Notes: generated by a model from the letters alone, not told the origin. Counted from the first letter of the stretch, positions 46,492-56,003 are shown. The stretch is DNA of 64,000 bases from Agrobacterium tumefaciens (GCF_000834635.1 NZ_JXQV01000030.1:248001-312000), one strand, 5' to 3'. Program-made: numbers and translations.

Positions 46492-48042
46492 TCAAACCTC
46501 TGGCGCCACATAGCGCGGGAAGACCGGCTTCGGCGCTTCAAGCGGGGTGCCCGGAACCAAGCGTCCCGCCTCACCCAGTGCTGCAAAGTCACGTTTGTCA
46601 GCCGGTGCGGCAACCAGATCCAGCAGCTTTTCACAGGAGCCGGGCATAAACGGCTGAAGCAGGATGCCAATCTGGCGCACGACTTCCGCAGTTACGTAAA
46701 GCACCGTGCCCATCCGTTCTGGATCGGTCTTTTTCAACGCCCAAGGCTCCTGGCCGGCAAAATAGCGGTCCGTTTCTGAAACGACGGCAATGATCGCGGC
46801 AAGCGCCTTATGGATCATCTGCTTGCCCATTTCATCGCGGCAAGTAGCCTGCAACGCATCTGCGGCGGCAAGCATGGCCTTGTCTTCATCGGTAAAGGCG
46901 CCGGGCGTCGGAATCTGGCCGTCACAATTCTTGACGATCATGGACAACGAACGGCTGGCGAGGTTACCAATACCATTGGCAAGATCGGCATTGATACGGG
47001 TGGCAATGCCTTCTTCACTGTAGCTGCCGTCCTGACCGAATGAGACTTCGCGCAGGAAGAAATAGCGCACGGGATCCAGCCCGAAATGGTTCACCAGATC
47101 AACAGGATCGACGACGTTGCCGACGGACTTCGACATCTTCTCACCCTTATTGAGAAGGAAGCCGTGGGCAAAGACGCGCTTGGGCAGCGGCAGACCGGCG
47201 CTCATCAGGAAGGCTGGCCAATAGACCGCGTGGAAGCGGATAATGTCCTTGCCGATAATGTGCGCATCAGCAGGCCAATATTTGGCACGGGGGCCATTCT
47301 TGTCTTCAATGTATCCAGTTGCGGTGATGTAGTTGGTCAACGCATCGACCCAGACATACATCACATGCTTTGGGTCATCGGGCACCTTGATGCCCCAATC
47401 GAATGTCGTGCGCGAAATCGAAAGGTCCTTGAGACCCGATTTAACGAAGGAAATGACTTCGTTGCGGCGCTCGGAAGGGCCTATAAAGTCCGGCTGCTCC
47501 TCATAGAGCTTCAGAAGCTTGTCTTCATATTCCGACAGCTTGAAGAAGTAGCTCTCTTCCTCAACCCATTCAACCGGCGTGCCCTGCGGTCCATAGCGTA
47601 CGCCATCGGCGCGCACTTCCGTCTCGTCTTCGGCGTAATAGGCTTCGTCGCGAACGGAATACCAGCCCGCATAGCTATCCTTATAGATATCACCGCTTGC
47701 TTCCATCAGCTTCCAGATGTTGCGCGACGTCTCGTGGTGGCGCTCTTCCGTGGTGCGGATGAAATCGTCATTGGACGCATTGAGCAGCTTACCCATGGCG
47801 CGGAACTGGTCAGAATTGCGCTGCGCCAGCTCTTCCGGCGAAATACCTTCGGCGCGGGCGGTCTGCTGCATCTTCTGCCCGTGCTCGTCAGTCCCGGTCA
47901 GGAAGAAGACGTCCTTTCCATCCAGGCGCTGAAAGCGTGCCATGGCATCCGTCGCGATAAGCTCATAGGCGTGGCCGATATGCGGCTTGCCATTGGGATA
48001 GGAAATCGCGGTTGTGATGTAGAAAGGTGTCTTGTCTGTCAT
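46492..48042 (-). CDS. metG: Methionyl-tRNA synthetase
   Basis: 516-residue class I enzyme. HIGH motif at [10 protein letters not shown] near residue 20, KMSKS in [10 protein letters not shown]. It is the short alphaproteobacterial form without a C-terminal EMAP-like dimer domain. A 96-base gap separates it from holB. Confidence 0.96.
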   Translation of the reverse strand: MTDKTPFYITTAISYPNGKPHIGHAYELIATDAMARFQRLDGKDVFFLTGTDEHGQKMQQTARAEGISPEELAQRNSDQFRAMGKLLNASNDDFIRTTEERHHETSRNIWKLMEASGDIYKDSYAGWYSVRDEAYYAEDETEVRADGVRYGPQGTPVEWVEEESYFFKLSEYEDKLLKLYEEQPDFIGPSERRNEVISFVKSGLKDLSISRTTFDWGIKVPDDPKHVMYVWVDALTNYITATGYIEDKNGPRAKYWPADAHIIGKDIIRFHAVYWPAFLMSAGLPLPKRVFAHGFLLNKGEKMSKSVGNVVDPVDLVNHFGLDPVRYFFLREVSFGQDGSYSEEGIATRINADLANGIGNLASRSLSMIVKNCDGQIPTPGAFTDEDKAMLAAADALQATCRDEMGKQMIHKALAAIIAVVSETDRYFAGQEPWALKKTDPERMGTVLYVTAEVVRQIGILLQPFMPGSCEKLLDLVAAPADKRDFAALGEAGRLVPGTPLEAPKPVFPRYVAPEV

Positions 48043-48138
48043 GACGCTCGATCGGTTCTAGGGTCTGTTTTTGAGATAGTCCGCTCTTAGCCTATTGTTC
48101 GCACAAGCGAAAGCAAAAGCCTTAGAAATTGTGCGGTA

Positions 48139-49164
48139 TCAAACCGAGCGCATATCTTCCAGAATGGACAGCACCATCTGTTTTTTGTCCAGATTATACG
48201 CCTGCGCAACCGTGATGCGCTCTGTGAGTGTTGATGACAGGCGCGCATGTCGCTCGGCAGCCGCCAGATCACCCGCCATGGCCGCCGCCCGCGCCCGGTC
48301 CATCAGGGCTTCCGTGGCATGCTCCATAAAGAAACCAAGAACGATATCACCGTCCTTTTGCGCCAAAACATCAGCCAGTTTGTGCATCTGCCTGCGCGCA
48401 GCCGGCCCCGTTGCCACCATCACTTCGCTGAACACATCGACAATATCGGAGCCGCCGTAATTCAACAGCTTCAAGGCCTGCGAAACGCTGCCTTTTGAGG
48501 CTTCGAGAAGCTTATCGCGCTTTTCGGCAGACATTGTCAGGCCAAGATGCTGTAGCGCCCGCTCCATATCGTCGCTCTGCAACGGCAGCAGACGAAGCGG
48601 CATACAGCGGGAGCGAATGGTGGGCAAAAGCTTGCCCGGCGCGTGGGACAGCACGAGGAAAAGAGCCCGCTTGGGCGGCTCTTCCAGTATCTTCAAAATG
48701 GCGTTGGCCGCATTGCGGTTGAGATCATCTGCGGGGTCGATAATGACGATGCGCCAGTTGCCGGTGCCTGACGTCTGCGAGAAGAAATGCCCTGCCCTGC
48801 GCACCTCATCAACCGTAATCGCGGACTTTACCTTGCCCGTCTTTTCATCGACCGGGCGTGTGAGATGCAGCAGATTATGGGATGCGCCAGAGGATATCTG
48901 ACGGCTGACCATAGAGCCAGCGTCAGGGTCGGCAATGCGTTCGGGTGCCAGCAACGGATCTGGATGGGACAGCACGTGGTTGGCAAACCGGAATGCCAGA
49001 GTGGCCTTGCCAATCCCTTCCGGCCCCTCGATCAGAACCGCGTGATGGCCTTTTCCAGAGCGGTAGGACTGCGCAAGAAATTGCTCCGCTTCATCGTGGC
49101 CGAATAATTTCGTATTCTCCTGGGGCGGAATTGCGCCATCCAGAACGCCCTGAGCGTCACTCAT
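48139..49164 (-). CDS. holB: DNA polymerase III delta' subunit
   Basis: 341 residues, AAA+ clamp-loader subunit. N-terminal [12 protein letters not shown] is the P-loop remnant and [22 protein letters not shown] the Walker B/sensor region. It loads the beta clamp with tau and delta. Four-base overlap with tmk upstream. Confidence 0.93.
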   Translation of the reverse strand: MSDAQGVLDGAIPPQENTKLFGHDEAEQFLAQSYRSGKGHHAVLIEGPEGIGKATLAFRFANHVLSHPDPLLAPERIADPDAGSMVSRQISSGASHNLLHLTRPVDEKTGKVKSAITVDEVRRAGHFFSQTSGTGNWRIVIIDPADDLNRNAANAILKILEEPPKRALFLVLSHAPGKLLPTIRSRCMPLRLLPLQSDDMERALQHLGLTMSAEKRDKLLEASKGSVSQALKLLNYGGSDIVDVFSEVMVATGPAARRQMHKLADVLAQKDGDIVLGFFMEHATEALMDRARAAAMAGDLAAAERHARLSSTLTERITVAQAYNLDKKQMVLSILEDMRSV

Positions 49165-49832
49165 TCCGCAACGTCCGATCTAACAATTTTGCTCGCCAGA
49201 AGCGGCTCCACCAGCGCCCAAACGTCCTCAGTCACCTTTTCCTTGGGCTGTTCGGCATTCACGGTGCGGCAACGTCGGGGTTCATTGAGAGCAATATCGA
49301 GATAGGCTTCGCGGCGCTTCTCATGCGTCTCCAACTCTTCCTTCTCGAAGCGATCCGGCGTTGCGCCTTCATCTGCGCGCTTGCGGGCACGAGCAAGACC
49401 AGCAGCAGCCGGAATGTCGAAGATCAGCGTCATGTCCGGCATGGTGCCATCAATAGCAATGCGCTGAAGCGTCTCGATGAATTCTGGCTCCAGATTGCCA
49501 GTAGCGCCCTGATAGACCCGTGACGAATCGAGGAAACGATCACACAACACCACGTCACCACGCTGTAAAGCGGGTCGGATCACCTCTTCAACATGGTCGT
49601 TGCGCGCAGCCGCAAACAGCATCGCTTCCATACGCACGCCAAAAGGTTCCGCCGCCCCAGAAAGCAGCACGTGCCGAACGGCTTCCGCGCCCGGTGATCC
49701 GCCGGGCTCACGCGTCACAACAACATCGAGACCCCGTGCGCGTAAGGTTTCAGCAAGAATATTGATCTGGGTGGATTTCCCAGCACCTTCGCCGCCTTCA
49801 AAGCTGATGAACAATCCGATGTTTTCGGGCAA
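49161..49832 (-). CDS. tmk: Thymidylate kinase
   Basis: 223 residues, dTMP to dTDP. P-loop [11 protein letters not shown] at about 11-21, DR motif [13 protein letters not shown], and LID region RARKRADEG. The tmk-holB pair is conserved across many bacteria; the next gene upstream is the dacF-like gene. Confidence 0.95.
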   Translation of the reverse strand: MPENIGLFISFEGGEGAGKSTQINILAETLRARGLDVVVTREPGGSPGAEAVRHVLLSGAAEPFGVRMEAMLFAAARNDHVEEVIRPALQRGDVVLCDRFLDSSRVYQGATGNLEPEFIETLQRIAIDGTMPDMTLIFDIPAAAGLARARKRADEGATPDRFEKEELETHEKRREAYLDIALNEPRRCRTVNAEQPKEKVTEDVWALVEPLLASKIVRSDVAE

Positions 49833-49905
49833 TTTCTCTTCCTGACTTCAGCAGTTCCGCCTGCTCGAGTTTAACCCATATAGAACTGTCGGCAAACCGG
49901 GCAAG

Positions 49906-51075
49906 TCACAGCCAAAAGAAAAGCAGTTCCTTCAGCGCACCGGCGGCGTTCTGGGTCAACGTCCCCTCTGTCACCGCAGCTGTGGTGTAAAGGGGCACTT
50001 CGCGAAGCAGCTTCTCGCCGGAGAAAACCTTCAGCGTCGCCGCCTTTTGGCCGGCCTCAAGAGGTGCGTTCATGGGCCAGTTGTAGACGATACGCCCGGA
50101 AAGCCGGTCTGGGTTGTTGAGAGGCACCAGCACGCTCACCGGCTCGTGCACGGCAAGGTCAACAGCGCTCGATGCGCCGCCATAAACGCTGATATTCCCG
50201 ACGGTTTCGTCTTTTTGAAACAGATTGCGCTTCTGAAAGGCCGTCAGCCCCCACTCCACCACCCGGCGAACTTCTTCCTGACGTGTCTTGTCGTCAGGCA
50301 TCCCAGCCAAAGTCAGATAGATACGGCGGCCATCCCGCTCAGCAGAGACGAGCGCTGAAAATCCGTGACTCTCTGCAAAGCCCAGACCCATGCCATCTAT
50401 GCCATTGCCGAGAAGCGCGTTCTTGTTGCGCTGAAAGATCCGGTTCCACTCGAAATCCGGCTTGCTGAAAAGGCTGTAGCGATCCGCATAAGTGTCGTGA
50501 ATATGCTTGCCCAGAACCACCAAGTCGCGCGCGGTTGTCTTGCTGACCTGATCTGGCAGCCCGGTGGAATTGGCAAAGGAACTGCCTGTCATGCCCAACG
50601 CGCCTGCGCGCTCGCTCATGCGCTTGGCAAATGCGGCATCCGACCCGGCCATGCCTTCTGCGATGACAAGGCAACCGTCATTGGCGTTCTGCACGATCAC
50701 ACCGGTCAGCAGATCATTGATTCCGACAGAGGATTTAAGCGCTGCAAACATGGTGGACGCGCGGGACGGCGCGCCGCCTGTACGCCAGGCATATTCGGAA
50801 ACCGGGTAGGTGGTCTCTGCGCTAATTTGACCTTTGGTCAGCGCATCCATCACCACCTCAACCGTCATCAACTTGGCGAGAGATGCAGGCGGAAACTGCG
50901 CGTTTTCATTGATAGCCAGCAGAACAGTGCCGGTCTCGGCATCAATCATATAGGCTTGCTGTGCCTTCAAGACCAGACTGTTGCTGGCTTGGGAATGGAC
51001 GCCTGAAGTGCTTGCACCAAGCAGCGTTGCAACAACCAGAACGGTGCGAATTGATCGGTTCAGTATATCGCGCAT
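49906..51075 (-). CDS. D-alanyl-D-alanine carboxypeptidase homologue with altered active-site motifs
   Basis: 389 residues, class A low-molecular-weight PBP (DacF/PBP5-like): signal peptide 1-29, catalytic domain to about 265, C-terminal PBP5 beta domain and a terminal amphipathic LKELLFFWL. The SxxK motif is intact (SLAK, 65-68). SxN reads NAN (130-132) and KTG reads GLG (230-232, in DGMGLGF). Enzyme activity is therefore doubtful; it may bind peptidoglycan. Start ATG 51075; the frame is open to 51159. Confidence 0.88.
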   Translation of the reverse strand: MRDILNRSIRTVLVVATLLGASTSGVHSQASNSLVLKAQQAYMIDAETGTVLLAINENAQFPPASLAKLMTVEVVMDALTKGQISAETTYPVSEYAWRTGGAPSRASTMFAALKSSVGINDLLTGVIVQNANDGCLVIAEGMAGSDAAFAKRMSERAGALGMTGSSFANSTGLPDQVSKTTARDLVVLGKHIHDTYADRYSLFSKPDFEWNRIFQRNKNALLGNGIDGMGLGFAESHGFSALVSAERDGRRIYLTLAGMPDDKTRQEEVRRVVEWGLTAFQKRNLFQKDETVGNISVYGGASSAVDLAVHEPVSVLVPLNNPDRLSGRIVYNWPMNAPLEAGQKAATLKVFSGEKLLREVPLYTTAAVTEGTLTQNAAGALKELLFFWL

Positions 51076-51196
51076 CAAAACGTCAGCCCGTTGTTTTGCA
51101 TTAACAATGCCTGCGCATTCTGAAGAATATGATAACCGCGCCTGACAGTTCTCACACACTGGTAGGCATACTGGATGCCTCAGTTCGCGACAGAGA

Positions 51197-52261
51197 TCAA
51201 CGACCCCTGCCCTGTCTGTTTAGGAAATCGAGAATGGACTGTTCGTTCAGGTTGCCCTTGTTAACGAGGACCTTGTCAAAGGCGCTTGCTGCCTTGGAAA
51301 CTGCTTTTGTCTCTTCGGAGTAGGCAGAGGCGAAACGAGCCGAAGGCGTCGGTGCGCGCAGGTAGTTGCCCTCTGGGCGCTCTATCAGGAACGGGCCAAT
51401 TTCAGGAAGCACAACGAATTGCTCGCTCGCGCCCTGTCCCATCACAGGTGCCGGACCATTGACCAGCGGCATGGCCTGCAATGCCTGGCTCTTCTTTGAG
51501 CCGACCAGAGCAGTCTGAGCCGAGCCACCATAGGCGGGGCTCTGTGGAATTGGAATATTGGTTGCCGAAGCAGACGCGACCATCACACCGCTTGCAATCT
51601 GTCCTTCAGGATTGATGCCTGGATTGCGGGAGCCTTTTGGCGAATATGATGCCATGAGGAAAGGCATATCGTGACCGTCCAGCGGCGCGCGCCCAACATA
51701 TTGAACGCGGACATTGGCTGTTCCGGTGGCCTTCATATCAAGCAGGTCGGCGGTCTTGCTGGAAACATCGATCAGGCGCCCCTCATGGAACGGACCACGG
51801 TCATTGACGCGAACAACGACGGAAGAGCCGTTATTCAGATTGGTAACGCGTGCATAGCTGGGCAGCGGGAACGTTGGGTGAGCCGCGGAAAGGTGTTCCT
51901 TGTCATAGGCCTCGCCATTGGCCGTCAAGCGACCGTGGAAGGCCGAGCCGTACCAGGACGCAAGACCTGATTTGTCGTAGTTCTGGTCTTCCTTGGGAAA
52001 GTAGCGGCGACCTTTGACGGTATAGGCATTACCAACGAGGAAGCGCCCGCCGCCTTTGGGAACATTCGCACCATCCGCAACCCGTGGGCTGGCCTTCACG
52101 CCATATTCGGATTCGGAAAAATATTCCTTGCTGCGCTTTGGCTTCGGCTTCGCATTGGTGTCCGACGTCGTGGAACAGGATGCGGTCGCCGCGCATAGAA
52201 CGGCAATGCCGAGCCACTTGGCGCTCACTCCGGCTTTCATAACAGCAGATTTCAAATCCAT
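51197..52261 (-). CDS. rlpA: RlpA-like septal lipoprotein
   Basis: 354 residues. Lipobox ATASC with Cys29 marks it as a lipoprotein. The double-psi barrel (about 95-185) has GLASWYGSAFHGRLTANGE and VRVNDRGPF with the catalytic Asp-type residue. No SPOR domain is present; the C-terminal half is low-complexity Ser/Ala/Pro. In Pseudomonas RlpA is a lytic transglycosylase for denuded glycans at septa. Upstream of the dacF-like gene on the same strand. Confidence 0.9.
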   Translation of the reverse strand: MDLKSAVMKAGVSAKWLGIAVLCAATASCSTTSDTNAKPKPKRSKEYFSESEYGVKASPRVADGANVPKGGGRFLVGNAYTVKGRRYFPKEDQNYDKSGLASWYGSAFHGRLTANGEAYDKEHLSAAHPTFPLPSYARVTNLNNGSSVVVRVNDRGPFHEGRLIDVSSKTADLLDMKATGTANVRVQYVGRAPLDGHDMPFLMASYSPKGSRNPGINPEGQIASGVMVASASATNIPIPQSPAYGGSAQTALVGSKKSQALQAMPLVNGPAPVMGQGASEQFVVLPEIGPFLIERPEGNYLRAPTPSARFASAYSEETKAVSKAASAFDKVLVNKGNLNEQSILDFLNRQGRGR

Positions 52262-52419
52262 GCCCCGCGTTATTATGGGCCGCCTCCGCAGCAACCCCTC
52301 TATACCTCGATCGTCATGCCCTCTGACATCGAAGTACCTAACAGCCCCCTAATCTTGCCCCTAACATGGCGAAAATGCGAATGCCGATAACGATTTCACT
52401 AAAATTGTAATTAACGTGG

Positions 52420-52435
52420 TTAACCAAAGGCTAAC
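52420..52435. promoter_or_regulatory. CtrA-like box upstream of rlpA
   Basis: TTAA-N7-CTAAC, one mismatch from TTAA-N7-TTAAC, preceded by another TTAAC at 52411. It is about 160 bases upstream of rlpA, in its only upstream gap. Confidence 0.3.
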
Positions 52436-52520
52436 GCAGGCATCGCCGCAGTGACGCAGAAATGCCTCCTGTGACGGATTGACGAGCGGAGGCAAACCGA
52501 TATAAAGCCACCCATAAGAC

Positions 52521-52610
52521 GGATGGGTGTCCGAGTGGTTTAAGGAACCGGTCTTGAAAACCGGCGTGCGTGAGAGCGTACCGTGGGTTCGAATCCCACC
52601 CCATCTGCCA
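52521..52610 (+). tRNA. tRNA-Ser (UGA)
   Basis: 90-base tRNA with a long variable arm. Acceptor GGATGGG pairs with CCCATCT (one G-U), anticodon stem CCGGT/ACCGG encloses CTTGAAA with anticodon TGA, TPsiC arm GTGGG-TTCGAAT-CCCAC, encoded CCA end. It is intact and is the apparent prophage attachment gene; the integrase lies 169 bases downstream. Confidence 0.97.
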
Positions 52611-52628
52611 CGTATGTTTCGCATACGT
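52610..52628. repeat. Inverted repeat at the tRNA/prophage junction
   Basis: ACGTATG and CATACGT, seven of seven pairs around TTTCG, touching the tRNA CCA end. CGTTCCTA in its right arm (52626-52633) recurs at 52689-52696. These may be integrase core or arm sites; a terminator for the tRNA is also possible. Confidence 0.45.
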
Positions 52629-52778
52629 TCCTATATGTTCCGTTTTTGTATTGCGTGGCACGCCTTTTTAGGTTTCTGTGTTCCCATTCGTTCCTACCCC
52701 TTTTCATACAATCCCATGAAAAAGCGGGTACGGTTGCGGGTACTTTCAGAATGAAATGCGGGTACAGCGAGAACAAGC

Positions 52779-54086
52779 GTGCTGACAGACACAGCGATCA
52801 AAAAAGCCAAAGCCAAAGATAAACCGTACAAACTTGCCGATACAAATGGCCTCCATCTCTTTGTTGCCACATCAGGGTCAAAGAGCTGGCGCTACCGCTA
52901 TTACTTCTCCGACAAGGAAAAACTGCTCGTTTTGGGCTCTTATCCAGAGGTGTCTCTCGTCGATGCACGGCGACTCAGAGATGATGCTCGAAAGCTTTTG
53001 AAGGATGGGAAAGACCCCTCAGCGCTGAAAAAGCTCGAGAAGGTCATTGGCCGGAAACAGGCCGCCGAAACCTTTCAGGCGCTGGCTGAGGAATGGCACG
53101 AACATACCAAGCCCACATGGACTGATCGGCATGCGTCAGAGGTGCTGGCGACGCTGAAGAGGGACGTTTTTCCGTTACTGGGTGATCTGCCTGTTAGGGC
53201 CATTGACGCCCCTACAATTTTAGGGGTTCTGCGACTTGTCGAAAAGCGTGGTGCCGTTGAAACTGCCAAGCGTCTCCGGCAGCGGATATCGGCGGTTTTC
53301 GTCTACGCGATCTCCTCCGGTCGGGCTGATACCGATCCTGCCGCAATTGTCGAAGGCGCGCTGGCACCGCTTGAGAAAGGGCGGCAGCCTTCAATCATCA
53401 CGCTTCAGGGGGTTAGGCAGATCCTCGCAGACGTCAACAACACCCCTGCCCGCGGCTATACCAAACTCGCCATCCGCCTTCTGGCGCTGACCGCAGTTCG
53501 CCCAGGTGTTTTGGCTGAAACCCCATGGAGTGAGTTCGACGATCTCGATCCAGAGAATCCCGTGTGGGTAATTCCGGCCGCACGGATGAAATTGAAAAAG
53601 CGGTTCAAAAACGAGGAAGCCTACGATCACCACGTACCACTGTGCTCTCAGGCAATGGAGCTCATCGACGTCTTGCGGCGCGTGACGGGACGGTACCCAT
53701 TCGCATTCCCGAACCTCCGAAAGCCAAAGCAGCCGATGTCAGCCAACACTATGGGGTACATGCTCAACCGGGCTGGCTATCATTCCCGACACGTCCCGCA
53801 CGGCTTCCGGGCCTCGTTCTCATCGATCATGAATGAGGAATTTCCGCAGGATTCGAAGATCATCGACCTGATGCTTGCTCACAAACCAAAGGATGCTGTT
53901 GAGGGAGCTTATAACCGGGCGCGGCACGCCCAGCGCAGGCGCGAGATCGCGCAGCACTACGCTGACATGATCCTCAAGGGTGCGCCGTCACCGGCCCAGC
54001 TCATGATGGGGCCGATAAGAGTTGTAAAAAGCAAACTAGAGGCAGAGATAGTTTTCTCTGAGACCAAGAATGTAAAACGCGCTTGA
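52779..54086 (+). CDS. P4-type tyrosine integrase
   Basis: 435 residues: N-terminal DUF4102 arm-binding domain (about 1-90), core-binding SAM-like domain (about 95-190), catalytic domain with Arg241 (AVRPG), His341/Arg344 (HGFR), His368 (LAHKP) and nucleophile Tyr378 (AYNR). Start GTG 52779; no ATG is nearby. It is oriented away from the tRNA, the normal arrangement for this class. The C terminus has about 30 extra residues. Confidence 0.95.
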   Translation: MLTDTAIKKAKAKDKPYKLADTNGLHLFVATSGSKSWRYRYYFSDKEKLLVLGSYPEVSLVDARRLRDDARKLLKDGKDPSALKKLEKVIGRKQAAETFQALAEEWHEHTKPTWTDRHASEVLATLKRDVFPLLGDLPVRAIDAPTILGVLRLVEKRGAVETAKRLRQRISAVFVYAISSGRADTDPAAIVEGALAPLEKGRQPSIITLQGVRQILADVNNTPARGYTKLAIRLLALTAVRPGVLAETPWSEFDDLDPENPVWVIPAARMKLKKRFKNEEAYDHHVPLCSQAMELIDVLRRVTGRYPFAFPNLRKPKQPMSANTMGYMLNRAGYHSRHVPHGFRASFSSIMNEEFPQDSKIIDLMLAHKPKDAVEGAYNRARHAQRRREIAQHYADMILKGAPSPAQLMMGPIRVVKSKLEAEIVFSETKNVKRA

Positions 54087-54093
54087 CCGTTGG

Positions 54094-54933
54094 CTAAGGA
54101 TTGGGCGGTTGCATTGCATATTTTAACGTCCAGACAAAAACGACCTTTGCTCCGCACTCACATTTGACTGTACCGCTTGTATTTTTTGGCATGTTCTCGA
54201 GCGTGGATCGGGCAATCCAGTGGAATCGACCACAAATGCATTCGATTTGCTCGCCCAACCTTTCAAAATCTGTTTGGTCGCCATCGATTTCGACTTTCCA
54301 AGTTTCGGGACATTTGGGGTTAATACAACTGATGACCTTGCCCGCTTTCAATCCTGCGACGCGGCGACTGTTAGTTGTCCCACACGTGCATTCGAACGTC
54401 ACCTCGCGTCCGACACCCGTGGAAAGCAGTGTGCCCTCCGAAATGCGTATGATTTCCAAAAGTGCTTTATCAACCTGTTTCCTGATAGAAACTAAGTCCC
54501 CAAATTGCGGCACAAGATCTTCTCTGTGTTCGGGCAAATGAGCATGCAGTGCGACCTTAGAGAGGGCGTTCCAAAGAGTTTGAAAATAAGCGGCCTTGAA
54601 CCCGACTTGTTTTCCGATCTCTATATAAGTGTGCCCCTCGTACTCTTCGACTGTATAGGGTGACGTATCGGAAATCGCATTGGTAGACATAGAGATCGTG
54701 AAAGTCTCCCCAACTTCGGGATCAACTTCTTCAGCTAGAATTTTGATGACGTGGGCTGGCTGCCAGCGTCTGATCTCGTCATGTGAGATATAGCCGTGCA
54801 ACATTCGCAACCGGTTATAGCAAATGTGCTCTATGGCAAGACGGCACTCGAGGGCCGCATATGTCAAACTTCGTGGAGTCCCTGTTTCAATAAGTCCTTG
54901 AATCGTAGAGATCGTGTCTTTGAAATTATTCAT
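54094..54933 (-). CDS. Unknown protein with two zinc ribbons, prophage cargo
   Basis: 279 residues. Helical N-terminal part (1-165) includes RLAIEH at 31-36, an R-x4-H spacing seen in HEPN RNases, though without the usual polar residue after Arg. The C-terminal part has two cysteine pairs sets: 182/184 with 203/208 and 232/234 with 258/260, each a probable zinc ribbon. Base composition is clearly more AT-rich than the flanking genes. It sits between the integrase stop (7 bases) and the lysis genes, on its own promoter or at the end of the lysis transcript. Function unknown; defence or superinfection exclusion is conjecture. Confidence 0.75.
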   Translation of the reverse strand: MNNFKDTISTIQGLIETGTPRSLTYAALECRLAIEHICYNRLRMLHGYISHDEIRRWQPAHVIKILAEEVDPEVGETFTISMSTNAISDTSPYTVEEYEGHTYIEIGKQVGFKAAYFQTLWNALSKVALHAHLPEHREDLVPQFGDLVSIRKQVDKALLEIIRISEGTLLSTGVGREVTFECTCGTTNSRRVAGLKAGKVISCINPKCPETWKVEIDGDQTDFERLGEQIECICGRFHWIARSTLENMPKNTSGTVKCECGAKVVFVWTLKYAMQPPNP

Positions 54934-55047
54934 CCGTTGCCTCCGGCAAATCGCTTGGAGTTATGACACCATACTAAATGTTCGGCCACGGATAATATTC
55001 GCCACTGTGCCACTGGAGAGCGTGAGCGCCGCTACTCGCAATACATT
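54934..55047. other. Short intergenic stretch in prophage
   Basis: About 115 bases between the small peptide gene and the zinc-ribbon gene. It probably holds the promoter of the latter on the minus strand. No clear site is recognised. Confidence 0.4.
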
Positions 55048-55158
55048 TTACAGGTGCAGGCACAGTAGCCAAGCGACCAATATGATGCTTGCCACCGCGA
55101 CGACTTTACCTTGCGGCTTGGCAGCCTCTTTTATGTTCCGTGCTCTAGGTCGCATCAT
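55048..55158 (-). CDS. Very small membrane peptide in lysis locus (36 aa)
   Basis: Starts MMRPRARNIKEAAKPQGK, a basic 18-residue head, followed by one hydrophobic helix (VVAVASIILVAWLLCLHL) and a stop. A strong GGGAG lies eight bases before the ATG. It overlaps the end of the upstream membrane-protein gene by 14 bases in another frame. The N-in, C-out single-helix design resembles small lysis accessory or antiholin-like peptides, but there is no lipobox for a spanin. Confidence 0.6.
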   Translation of the reverse strand: MMRPRARNIKEAAKPQGKVVAVASIILVAWLLCLHL

Positions 55159-55477
55159 GTCGGCTTCTCCCGATCTCCGCGTGACGGAGGCGAAACGCCT
55201 TCAAGATAATCTCAACGATAATGATACCGCCGATTCCGACTATAAACCCGCCCACGCTTGCAGATTGCTCTTCAGGTACGCTCAGTTTACCGAATGCCCA
55301 TTGGAAGAAGATGGTTCCCAATGGGCTAAGGTAGTATGCAGCAACGCCACCGACGAAAAACTTGCGAAGGCTGGCCCACGGACCAGTCCATTCCATCGCA
55401 ACGGAAACGGCAGATCCGGCAATACCGGCGAGAGCTACCTTGCCCTCGCTCGAACTGAGCCATTCCCAAAAAGTCAT
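55145..55477 (-). CDS. Prophage membrane protein, possible second holin
   Basis: 110 residues with about three membrane segments (VALAGIAGSAVSVAMEW, KFFVGGVAAYYLSPLGTIFF, VGGFIVGIGGIIIVEIILKAF) and a charged C terminus. Size, topology and place right after the 3TM holin suggest a holin or antiholin, but no family is recognised with certainty. Confidence 0.75.
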   Translation of the reverse strand: MTFWEWLSSSEGKVALAGIAGSAVSVAMEWTGPWASLRKFFVGGVAAYYLSPLGTIFFQWAFGKLSVPEEQSASVGGFIVGIGGIIIVEIILKAFRLRHAEIGRSRHDAT

Positions 55478-55484
55478 TCCGGCC

Positions 55485-56003
55485 TCACTTCTTTACGGCA
55501 CGAATGACCGTATTACCGCCCATATACAGGCCAGCGTATGTCATGAAAATTGTGAGGAATGTTGGCATATCGAGCCCGATCTCTATCTGGATACTTGAGC
55601 CAAGAGACCATAGCAGCGCATTCAGGATTGGGCGCAAGGCGACGAACCAGGCGATGCAAGCCAGCATGAGCCACATCCCAGCTGGTCGCCAGAGCCACCC
55701 GAAGCCCGTATCCTTGTTCATCTCGGCAAGCATGAGACGGTTGGTTTCCTTCTGCTGCTCGACGTAGGCACTGATAAGCTCGGGCGCTTGGGTTTCGACA
55801 CTCTGCACCGCGGCATCGATTTCGGACGGCGGCAGGTTTGGCAGCTCCTTAGGGGTAACGCCCGCCTGCGCGGCAATGGCGTCGATCACAGTTCCTCCCA
55901 GTTCGCCTTCCACTCCACCGACGTGCTTCTCGAGGATCGTCTTCACGGTAGATGCGCCGACACGAAGTGCAGCGCCGATAAGAACGGATGCGAGAGCGCT
56001 CAT
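55485..56003 (-). CDS. Holin of the 3TM type
   Basis: 172 residues. The N-terminal half is soluble and helical (LGGTVIDAIAAQAGVTPKEL), then a region RPAGMWLMLACIAWFVALRPILNALL and a further helix near the C terminus, as in the 3TM holin family linked with gene transfer agents. It releases endolysin by opening the inner membrane. Its ATG overlaps the endolysin stop by four bases. Confidence 0.85.
   Translation of the reverse strand: MSALASVLIGAALRVGASTVKTILEKHVGGVEGELGGTVIDAIAAQAGVTPKELPNLPPSEIDAAVQSVETQAPELISAYVEQQKETNRLMLAEMNKDTGFGWLWRPAGMWLMLACIAWFVALRPILNALLWSLGSSIQIEIGLDMPTFLTIFMTYAGLYMGGNTVIRAVKK

Noticed and set aside
52361-52661. Two minus-strand frames covering the tRNA
   Set aside because: Typical spurious proteins made by reading tRNA-Ser backwards; often mis-annotated in databases.
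54914-55507. 197-codon plus-strand frame across the lysis genes
   Set aside because: Opposite to two membrane-protein genes and the small peptide with good ribosome sites; no domain.
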